A stretch of 41,668 nucleotides of DNA from Bacteroidaceae bacterium (lineage in GTDB: Bacteria; Bacteroidota; Bacteroidia; Bacteroidales; Bacteroidaceae), in assembly GCA_017465905.1 (NCBI GenBank), contig JAFTVE010000007.1, positions 1 to 41,668 of the forward strand, written 5' to 3'. This document shows, in pieces, positions 1 through 6,353 of this stretch. Position numbers and translations under genes: made by a program. The notes under the pieces were generated by a model. It made no database searches. It was not told the DNA's origin and was given only the letters and a program-made list of their open reading frames with translations. The first letter of the stretch is position 1. Each line of letters begins with the position of its first letter.

Positions 1-500
1 CCGGCCAAGTCCAACCTTGTCGGAATGCCTGAAGAATTCTGAATTTTGAATTCTGAATTCTGAATTGTTTCCTCCTGTTGGGTGCTGAGGGCTGCTTTGA
101 GAGAACTGGAGCTGCGGGCTTGAAGGCCTTCGTGGGGGGTGCGCTCCAATTCGATATACTGGATACCTCTCTCTTCGCAAAGCTGACGCTTGGCAGGGCT
201 GCCGCCTTCGGCATTGACTACAAAAATGTCGGGCTTGACCAAGTCGAGTGTAGGGATGAAGTCGATGACGCCACTGCCCTCGTTGATATAGGCTTCCTTG
301 ACGGCCTTGATATTCTTGACCATAAACAGGCGTTCCTCCTGGGGGAACATGGGTTTACGGTGCTTGTACTCCAAGTAGGTGGCATCGGAGCCAATACCTA
401 CATAAAGGTCGCCAAACTGGGAGGCCTGCTGGAAGAACTCGACGTGACCGCTATGCAGAAGGTCGTAACAACCGCTGACGAAGACTTTTTTATTTACCAT
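1..500 (-). CDS. Cytidylyltransferase fused to a probable GHMP sugar kinase (3' part cut by window edge)
   Basis: The gene starts at ATG 498-500 and reads off the left edge, so only about 166 residues are visible. Residues 1 to about 130 form a nucleotidyltransferase domain of the glycerol-3-phosphate cytidylyltransferase/RfaE type, with the family signature FVSGCYDLLHSGH near the N-terminus (HSGH is the HxGH nucleotide-binding motif). After a short linker the last visible residues, SGIPTRLDLAG, resemble the first strand of GHMP sugar kinases of the fucokinase/heptokinase group (R-x-DLAGG). The protein is therefore probably bifunctional, phosphorylating a sugar and then activating it with a nucleotide; this is inference, because the kinase body is outside the window. 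The linker IQNSEFKIQNS is translated from a short dispersed repeat. Neighbouring gmd and fcl suggest a role in sugar-nucleotide supply for a surface glycan. Confidence 0.8.
   Translation of the reverse strand, partial: MVNKKVFVSGCYDLLHSGHVEFFQQASQFGDLYVGIGSDATYLEYKHRKPMFPQEERLFMVKNIKAVKEAYINEGSGVIDFIPTLDLVKPDIFVVNAEGGSPAKRQLCEERGIQYIELERTPHEGLQARSSSSLKAALSTQQEETIQNSEFKIQNSSGIPTRLDLA
34..66. repeat. ATTCTGAATT-type short repeat inside a coding region
   Basis: Four tandem, slightly varied copies of GAATTCTGAATT-like units lie in frame in the partial cytidylyltransferase/kinase gene and encode NSEF/IQNS residues. The same family occurs at 4293-4324 and 35645-35675, with a degenerate form at 588-620. 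Confidence 0.8.
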
Positions 501-768
501 TTGACAATTTACAATTTACGATTTAATGCCTCCAGACTATCAACCAATCTCTGTCAACAGATGGCACGGAGAACATGGAGGTAAGTAATTCTGAATCTTC
601 AATCCTGATTTCTGAATCTTTCATCAAATGGGTACGTAAGGAACGTTATATAGAGGAGGTGGGTATGGATATGCCGGTGAGAGGTGGAGACAAGACTCCG
701 AAAACATTCAACATCAATCCTTCACTGGCATTCCATCCCGTACCTTACATCCTATAATCAGAATTATC
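501..768. other. Gene-free spacer made of short repeat remnants
   Basis: This 268-bp space lies between the gmd stop and the downstream cytidylyltransferase gene. It holds a (TTTACAA)-like run at 501-525, a segment at 540-580 reading CTCCATGTTCTCCGTGCC on the minus strand (a type of intergenic repeat common in Bacteroidetes, from memory), and a degenerate ATTCTGAATC repeat at 588-620. A short open frame on the plus strand here looks non-coding. I see no clear promoter or terminator. Confidence 0.5.
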
Positions 769-1890
769 CTACTTCACTACACCCTTTTCAAGGTATTCTG
801 CCAAATTGGTGCGTACCTTAGAGGCTACGTTATCGGCAGCAACCTTGGCCATGTCGTGCTCGACCATAATCTCAACCAATTGCTCGAATGAGGTGGTCTG
901 AGGATTCCAACCCAGCTTGGCCTTGGCCTTGGTGGGGTCGCCCCAGAGGTTGACTACGTCGGTAGGCCTATAAAAGTCCTCGGACACGGCTACGAGGGTC
1001 TTGCCGATGAGGTGCTCGTTGGCGGGGTTGGTAACGGATACACAGATTCCCTTCTCGTCAATATCCTTACCCTCGAACTTGAGTTCGATACCGGCATGAT
1101 GGAAGGCGAGCTGGGTGAACTCACGCACGGAGTGCTGCACGCCGGTAGCGATGACGAAGTCCTCGGGGTTCTCCTGCTGGAGGATGAGCCACATGCACTC
1201 TACGTAGTCCTTAGCATAGCCCCAGTCGCGGAGCGAATCCATATTGCCGAGGTAGAGGCAGTCCTGTTTACCCTGAGCGATGCGGGCTGCTGCGAGGGTG
1301 ATTTTACGGGTGACGAAGGTCTCGCCACGGCGCTCTGACTCATGATTAAAGAGAATACCTGAGCAGCAGTACATATTGTAGGCTTCGCGGTACTCCTTGA
1401 TAATCCAGAAGCCGTAGAGCTTAGCTACAGCGTAGGGGCTATAGGGATGGAAGGGGGTATTCTCGTTCTGGGGCACCTCCTCGACCTTGCCGTAGAGCTC
1501 AGAGGTGGATGCCTGATAGATGCGGCACTTATCCTCCAAATGGTTGGTGCGGACAGCCTCAAGGATGCGGAGCACACCTACAGCATCGACATCGGCTGTG
1601 AACTCAGGGGCATCGAACGATACCTGCACATGAGACTGGGCTGCAAGGTTGTAAATCTCGGTGGGCTGTACTTTACCAACGAGCTTGACAAGCGACATGG
1701 AGTCACTCATATCGGCATAGTGGAGGTGGAAGTTGGGTGTGCCTTCGAGGTGGGCAATACGCTCGCGATAGTCTACTGAACTACGGCGGATGATGCCGTG
1801 TACTTCGTATCCTTTCTCAAGTAGGAATTCGCTGAGGTATGAACCGTCCTGGCCGGTCACGCCTGTGATGAGGGCTATATTCTTTTTCAT
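769..1890 (-). CDS. gmd: GDP-mannose 4,6-dehydratase
   Basis: It converts GDP-D-mannose to GDP-4-keto-6-deoxy-D-mannose, the first committed step to GDP-L-fucose, in the cytoplasm. The 373-residue protein has the usual family length. It is an extended short-chain dehydrogenase with the Rossmann motif TGVTGQDG at residues 10-17. The catalytic set appears as T129 and E131 in ASTSELYG, with Y153 and K157 in YSPYAVAK, each shifted by three from the E. coli enzyme. The ATG at 1890 gives the expected N-terminus [10 protein letters not shown]. fcl, which encodes the next enzyme, lies 187 bp upstream on the same strand. Identification is by strong motif and full-length agreement. Confidence 0.97.
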   Translation of the reverse strand: MKKNIALITGVTGQDGSYLSEFLLEKGYEVHGIIRRSSVDYRERIAHLEGTPNFHLHYADMSDSMSLVKLVGKVQPTEIYNLAAQSHVQVSFDAPEFTADVDAVGVLRILEAVRTNHLEDKCRIYQASTSELYGKVEEVPQNENTPFHPYSPYAVAKLYGFWIIKEYREAYNMYCCSGILFNHESERRGETFVTRKITLAAARIAQGKQDCLYLGNMDSLRDWGYAKDYVECMWLILQQENPEDFVIATGVQHSVREFTQLAFHHAGIELKFEGKDIDEKGICVSVTNPANEHLIGKTLVAVSEDFYRPTDVVNLWGDPTKAKAKLGWNPQTTSFEQLVEIMVEHDMAKVAADNVASKVRTNLAEYLEKGVVK

Positions 1891-1941
1891 TTTCTTGAAC
1901 GATAACTATGATTAATCAAATCTATTTCTCACTAATTTATT

Positions 1942-2027
1942 GCACGCAGATCTCGCAGATTACGCAGAATTTATCTTTCTTAGAATATTATAACCAATAC
2001 ATTTAAAAGAAATCTCGCAGAAACGCA
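1942..2027. repeat. CGCAGAT-type short intergenic repeats between fcl and gmd
   Basis: The 187-bp fcl-gmd spacer contains tandem CGCAGATCTCGCAGATTACG units at about 1946-1965 and a second partial copy, AATCTCGCAGAAACGC, near 2011-2026. The sequence resembles short dispersed repeats of Bacteroidetes rather than a regulatory site. No good TAnnTTTG promoter was found for gmd, so it may be read from upstream. Confidence 0.5.
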
Positions 2028-2077
2028 TTGTTACACTCGCGTTTACCATCCGGTGGGTTCACTCAACTCTCAACCAA

Positions 2078-3019
2078 TTACCTTTCAGCTCGCATGGGAT
2101 TGTTGAGGAAGTCGTCGTAGGCCAGTTTAATTCCCTCTTCGAGTTCGGTCTTATAGGACCAACCGAGAGAGGCAGCCTTGCTTACATCGAGAAGTTTTCG
2201 TGGGGTGCCGTTAGGACGGGTGGTGTCCCACTTGATGGCGCCTTCAAAACCTACGGTCTTGGCCACGAGCTCGGTGAGACCCTTGATGGTAATCTCTTTC
2301 CCTGTACCTGCATTGACGGTTTCGTTGCCGCTGTAGTTATTCATGAGAAAGACACAAAGGTTGGCAAGGTCGTCTACATAGAGAAACTCACGGAGCGGAC
2401 TGCCATCGCCCCAGCAGGTGACCTCCTTGAGGCCTGCCTCCTTGGCTTCGTGGAAGCGACGGATGAGGGCAGGGAGCACGTGGGAGTGCTCGGGATGATA
2501 GTTATCATTAGGCCCATAGAGGTTGGTAGGCATCACACTGATAAAATCGGTGCCGTACTGACGGTTGAGGTATTCACAATACTTCAGGCCTGAAATCTTG
2601 GCCAAGGCATAGGCCTCGTTGGTAGGTTCCAAAGCAGAGGTGAGCAGACAGCTCTCGGGCATGGGCTGTGGAGCCAAGCGCGGATAGATGCAAGAGGAGC
2701 CGAGGAACTCGAGTTTCTTGCAGCCGTTACGCCATGCAGCATGGATGACATTCATCTCGAGCATCATGTTGTCGTACATGAAGTCAGCCAATGCACTCTG
2801 GTTGGCAATGATGCCGCCAACCTTGGCGGCAGCCAAGAAGACGTATTCGGGACGCTCCTCTGCAAAAAACTTCTCGACCTCATCCTGACGACAGAGGTCA
2901 AGCTCAGCATGTGCACGAGTGATGATGTTGGTGTAGCCTTGACGCTGCAGCTCACGCACTATGGCAGAGCCTACCATACCGCGGTGACCAGCTACGTATA
3001 TTTTACTAGTTTTTTCCAT
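2078..3019 (-). CDS. fcl: GDP-L-fucose synthase (epimerase/reductase)
   Basis: It carries out 3,5-epimerisation and NADPH-dependent reduction of GDP-4-keto-6-deoxymannose to GDP-L-fucose. The 313-residue protein is a short-chain dehydrogenase with N-terminal GHRGMVGSA (residues 11-19), the serine pair S108-S109 in GSSCIYP, and Y137/K141 in YALAK; these match S107, Y136 and K140 of E. coli WcaG. ATG at 3019 fits the conserved N-terminus. It precedes gmd in the same direction, so the pair supplies GDP-fucose for glycan synthesis. Upstream lies a 603-bp region full of repeats and gene remnants. No convincing promoter was seen directly in front of it, so transcription may come from the dehydratase gene further upstream. 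Confidence 0.97.
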   Translation of the reverse strand: MEKTSKIYVAGHRGMVGSAIVRELQRQGYTNIITRAHAELDLCRQDEVEKFFAEERPEYVFLAAAKVGGIIANQSALADFMYDNMMLEMNVIHAAWRNGCKKLEFLGSSCIYPRLAPQPMPESCLLTSALEPTNEAYALAKISGLKYCEYLNRQYGTDFISVMPTNLYGPNDNYHPEHSHVLPALIRRFHEAKEAGLKEVTCWGDGSPLREFLYVDDLANLCVFLMNNYSGNETVNAGTGKEITIKGLTELVAKTVGFEGAIKWDTTRPNGTPRKLLDVSKAASLGWSYKTELEEGIKLAYDDFLNNPMRAER

Positions 3020-3377
3020 TATATGTTGTTTCTTATTTATCTTCTCATACTCCCCTATTACTACCTGTTGTATGAGAATAACTCAATATTTAGATATTGG
3101 GAGGCAAATTCACCTAACACGAACCTTTTTCTGAAAAACATAAATTACCATAAATTGACCAACAAATTATTGTCTTGTCTCACGCAACCCTATGTAATTT
3201 ACTATTTACAAATTTACAATGTACAATTTATGTACTATTGAATAATTTTGCAATTTACCGAATTTCACAAAAGACACTTGCTGCGCTCGTGCAGGCCAAA
3301 CATCAACGAAGTTAATTGACAATTACTTAATCTCGCGGCAAGCCGCAACGATAACGTTAACGATGACGTTGACTAAA
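3020..3377. other. Repeat-rich spacer upstream of fcl
   Basis: No gene is visible. The segment holds an AATTTACAAT-like run at 3197-3232, one arm of a 20-bp direct repeat at 3315-3334 (second copy at 3453-3472), and a GATAACGTTAACGATGACG stretch at 3350-3368. That last stretch belongs to the same sequence family as the ends of the insertion in the neighbouring dehydratase gene (4332-4436). Confidence 0.5.
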
Positions 3378-3425
3378 CTAATCGCGACGGAAGATGTCGC
3401 GAGTGTAGACTTTTTCCTGAACATC
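3378..3425 (-). pseudogene. Second remnant of a UDP-sugar dehydrogenase 3' end
   Basis: Fifteen codons plus a TAG stop encode [15 protein letters not shown], exactly the same last residues as the remnant at 3465-3611 but with mostly different synonymous codons. There is no start and nothing longer upstream; an in-frame TAA comes immediately before it. It is a dead fragment left by rearrangement. Confidence 0.7.
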
Positions 3426-3464
3426 TTATCAATTGACAAATCACAAATGACGATTGACAATTAC

Positions 3465-3611
3465 TTAATCTCTTCTAAATATATCACGTGTGTATACCTT
3501 CTCCTGTACATCATCAAGAACGGGATCGTAGCGGTTGGCGATGATGGCTTGGGATTGACGCTTGAATTCATCCAGGTCATTCACAACACGGCTGCCGAAG
3601 AAGGTGGTCGG
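3465..3611 (-). pseudogene. Remnant of a UDP-glucose/GDP-mannose-type dehydrogenase (C-terminal end)
   Basis: Reading on the minus strand, about 48 codons ending in TAA (3465-3467) encode a peptide that begins around [17 protein letters not shown] and ends [14 protein letters not shown]. This matches the C-terminal end of nucleotide-sugar 6-dehydrogenases (UDP-glucose dehydrogenase family), recognised by the FFxSRVVNDLxEFK and DKVYTRDxFxRD-type endings. There is no start codon, and an in-frame TGA lies just upstream, 11 bases beyond the dehydratase stop at 3623. The rest of the gene has been lost or replaced. The match is from memory of the family and was not searched. Confidence 0.75.
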
Positions 3612-3622
3612 CAATCTTCATA

Positions 3623-5803
3623 TTACTGCTGCTCTGCTTTTATGATTTTACGATCATAGTAGACATGGTTGCCATCCTTATCATAATACTCGGCTTGGTC
3701 GAGCGGGACAGCCTGAGCTTCAAGCTCGCGATCGTACTCCTCGTAGATGGAGTTCTTGGACTTGAACTCGGGGACGGTGCGCTTCATGAGGCGTACCATA
3801 TCGGGAATCTCGACGGCACGGGAGAGGACCTCGAGCTCGTCGGCAACAACGCGGGCCTCGGCATAGTCGTACTCACGCACCTTGGCAATGCGGATGCGGC
3901 TATGGCCAGTGGGAATGGTGTTCTCATTAGTGGCAAGGACCTCTTCGTAAAGCTTCTCACCGGGACGGAGGCCGGTGTACTCTATCATGATGTCCTTATC
4001 GGGGACGAAGCCGGCAAGCTTAATCATGCGACGGGCCATATCGGCAATCTTGACGCTCTCGCCCATATCGAAGACGAAAATCTGGTTGCCATCGGTCATC
4101 GTGGCGGCTTCCATAACGAGGCGACAGGCCTCGGGGATGGTCATGAAGAAGCGGGTGATGTCCTTATGCGTAACCGTAACCGGACCGCCCTTGGCAATCT
4201 GCTCACGGAAACGAGGGATGACGGAGCCGTTGGAGCCGAGGACGTTGCCGAATCGCGTTGTAACGAACTTTGTTTTTATAACGCGATTAGGGAATTCTGA
4301 ATTATGAATTATGAATTCTGAATTTTCTTTTGACGCTAACGATGACGAACTCCGCACTTCGTTTGGAACTCCCTCCGCTTCGCTCGTCCCTCTATAAACA
4401 GAGGGACAGTTGTGGTTAGCGTTAACGTTATCGTCAAAGTTTCTATTGTGTTGCTCCACAGCAAGGCCGAGGGCCTGGACATAGATCTCGGCAAGGCGCT
4501 TGGTGCAACCCATGATGTTGGTGGGGTTGACAGCTTTGTCGGTAGAGACCATGACCATCTTCTCAACACCGTACTGGATACACTTGTCGGCCACATTGCG
4601 GGAGCCTGCGACATTGACGAGGACGGCCTCGCAGGGGTTCTCCTCCATCAAGGGGACGTGCTTATAGGCTGCAGCATGGAAGACAACAGCGGGACGATAT
4701 TTGCGGAAGGCGAAGTCGAGACGGGCGAGGATGCGCACATCGCCGATGATGGGCACGAAGTCGAGATCAGGGAAGCGTTCTTCCAACTCCAAGCGAAGGT
4801 TATGCATGGGGGTCTCAGCATTATCGAAAAGAATAAGCTGCTTAACTCCAAAGGTAGCCAATTGACGGCAGAGTTCACTACCGATACTACCGGCTGCACC
4901 GGTGACCATGATGACCTTACCACGGAAGTCGGCCATAATTTTATCCACGGAAATCTCTATTTCGGGACGACCGAGGAGGTCCTCTATCTTAACTTCACGG
5001 ATGGAGTTGCGCATCAACTTACCGCCTACCACCTCGTCGATGGAGGGTTGGAGGAGGGCTTTGATATCGCACTCGCCCGCATACTTGATGAGGCGTTCCT
5101 GCTCGAGCTTAGCATCGGCCGTGGTGGCAAAGAGGATGGCATCGGCACCCAGACGACGCTTAAGGTACTGCACATCGGACTCGGTGCGGAAATAGTAGAC
5201 CTTATAGTTGCTGATGGTATGTGGCTTATAGCTATCACGAGGGACGATGAAGCCAACGATATCGTAGTGGGGAGAGTTCTTGAGACGAGCAAGGATGGAG
5301 ATGGCCTTGTCCTGAATGCCATAAATGAGCACACGGCCGCGCTTGTGGCTATGGCCGTAACGGTCGACGACCAAGTCGTAGGCTACAATCATGGTCACAC
5401 GCACAAGTACCAACATGCTCAGGGTGAGGAGGAAGTCGATGACGACAAGCACCACCAGATGAGTAGATGTGAACCCACTCAAGGGGAAAGCGAGCAGGGC
5501 CAAAGAGAGCAACAGTCCCTTGCCTATAGCAGCCAAAGCCAAACGGCTAACCTCGCGCAGGGTACTATGACGAATGATGGAGCGATAGGTCTTGAGGGTG
5601 TAGAACATGATGACCGAGGCGACAGCACCTACCGCCAACCAATAAATGGTGGCACGCAAGGGCAAATCTACCCCATAGAGCAGCAACATGAACATCACCA
5701 ATGCACCCATAGAGGCTGCAACGGATACGAAAAGGTCAATGGCAAAAACCAGCTTGCCGTCGAGATAACGGCTCAGCTGTAACTTTTCAATGAACGACTT
5801 CAT
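3623..5803 (-). CDS. Membrane-bound nucleotide-sugar 4,6-dehydratase (FlaA1/WbpM/CapD family)
   Basis: The 726-residue protein probably converts a UDP-HexNAc to its 4-keto-6-deoxy form at the inner membrane, making precursors for capsule or O-antigen. Residues about 15-140 contain four hydrophobic segments, followed by a CoA-binding-like domain (about 150-285) and a Rossmann domain with TGAAGSIG at 301-308. The active-site region has S420-T-D-K423 and M431-x3-K435, the Met-Lys form typical of WbpM/FlaA1. Oddly, about 55 residues (453-509) between VEQ and TKFVTTRFGNV are extra; homologues have only a short loop there. The DNA of this insert is intergenic-type repeat, yet the frame stays open. 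A canonical promoter sits at 6090-6120. The exact substrate is not decidable from sequence alone. Confidence 0.9.
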   Translation of the reverse strand: MKSFIEKLQLSRYLDGKLVFAIDLFVSVAASMGALVMFMLLLYGVDLPLRATIYWLAVGAVASVIMFYTLKTYRSIIRHSTLREVSRLALAAIGKGLLLSLALLAFPLSGFTSTHLVVLVVIDFLLTLSMLVLVRVTMIVAYDLVVDRYGHSHKRGRVLIYGIQDKAISILARLKNSPHYDIVGFIVPRDSYKPHTISNYKVYYFRTESDVQYLKRRLGADAILFATTADAKLEQERLIKYAGECDIKALLQPSIDEVVGGKLMRNSIREVKIEDLLGRPEIEISVDKIMADFRGKVIMVTGAAGSIGSELCRQLATFGVKQLILFDNAETPMHNLRLELEERFPDLDFVPIIGDVRILARLDFAFRKYRPAVVFHAAAYKHVPLMEENPCEAVLVNVAGSRNVADKCIQYGVEKMVMVSTDKAVNPTNIMGCTKRLAEIYVQALGLAVEQHNRNFDDNVNANHNCPSVYRGTSEAEGVPNEVRSSSSLASKENSEFIIHNSEFPNRVIKTKFVTTRFGNVLGSNGSVIPRFREQIAKGGPVTVTHKDITRFFMTIPEACRLVMEAATMTDGNQIFVFDMGESVKIADMARRMIKLAGFVPDKDIMIEYTGLRPGEKLYEEVLATNENTIPTGHSRIRIAKVREYDYAEARVVADELEVLSRAVEIPDMVRLMKRTVPEFKSKNSIYEEYDRELEAQAVPLDQAEYYDKDGNHVYYDRKIIKAEQQ
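4277..4447 (-). repeat. In-frame insertion of intergenic-type repeats in the dehydratase gene
   Basis: The segment has three parts: an ATTCAGAATTC/ATAATTC repeat (4293-4324), a unit of about 105 bp (4332-4436) bounded by inverted TGACGMTAACG-like ends, and inside that unit a perfect 8-bp hairpin (GTCCCTCT ... AGAGGGAC, 4389-4410). It encodes about 55 residues absent from the family, including KENSEFIIHNSEF. Related pieces occur at 3350-3368 and 35613-35675. Confidence 0.75.
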
Positions 5804-6089
5804 GATTATGATTGTTTGAAAAGGAATAACAATGTGTAAAATTTCCTACTCCTCACACATTGCCAACAGGAAAATCTTTTTTTTAAGTTAAATACAATGA
5901 CAATAGTTGCCTCGACACGGACGTATCAAGACAGGGAAACGACAGTCGTAAGGACTGATACAGACTTTGGCTAAGAAATGCGAAAGTGCTGAGAATTAAT
6001 GATTAACAAGTTTTAAAACATTGCGCTTAAGCACGCTTCGCGGCTACCCGTAACACACTACCGATAGAAATATGCAAGTAATCTGACAA
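5804..6089 (-). promoter_or_regulatory. Long 5' leader of the dehydratase gene with a start-proximal hairpin
   Basis: From the predicted start site just after 6090 to ATG 5803, the leader is about 280 nt and has no gene. An 8-bp perfect stem, CAATGTGT (5855-5862) pairing with ACACATTG (5830-5837), lies 27 nt before the start codon and is followed on the transcript by TTATTCCTTTTC. This could act as an attenuator. A further A-rich run (minus-strand A tract) lies at 5876-5885. Function is inferred only. Confidence 0.4.
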
Positions 6090-6120
6090 CAAAAGTAGAA
6101 AAAAAAAAGAATCAAACAAA
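6090..6120 (-). promoter_or_regulatory. Bacteroidetes-type promoter for the dehydratase gene
   Basis: On the minus strand TTTG (6120-6117), a 19-nt spacer and TACTTTTG (6097-6090) match the -33/-7 consensus TTTG-N19/20-TAnnTTTG. Confidence 0.65.
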
Positions 6121-6262
6121 ACATTCTACAATATATTTTGTTCCCTATTCAAAGTCTACAGTTTGGGACTTATAGTCGCATACACACTAAACGGGACACT
6201 ACCCCAATAAAGTAGCCAATCATTCTACATGCAGTAAATTGCCTTATTCAATAAGCATCCCC

Positions 6263-6301
6263 AATAAAAAAGAACCCGCTGACTCTAAAATCAACGGATT
6301 C
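6263..6301 (-). terminator. Rho-independent terminator of the export operon
   Basis: On the minus strand GAATCCGTTGA pairs with TCAGCGGGTTC (11 pairs, two of them G-U) around an 8-nt loop, followed directly by TTTTTTATT. It lies 52 nt after the tyrosine-kinase stop. Confidence 0.9.
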
Positions 6302-6353
6302 CTACCATTCCACAAGACCGTGGAGAAGACTAGCCCTCCCCTATGAACGCATT

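Noticed and set aside
78-584. Plus-strand open frame at the left edge
   Set aside because: The minus strand reads a clear cytidylyltransferase with the HSGH motif over the same bases; the plus-strand peptide has no family signature.
575-757. Small plus-strand gene of 60 codons
   Set aside because: It overlaps repeat-like sequence, has no promoter, and the peptide has no recognisable feature.
4412-5782. Long plus-strand open frame (456 codons) opposite the dehydratase gene
   Set aside because: It lies fully antisense to a gene with clear family motifs, and its protein shows no recognisable domain and has a biased composition typical of a shadow frame.
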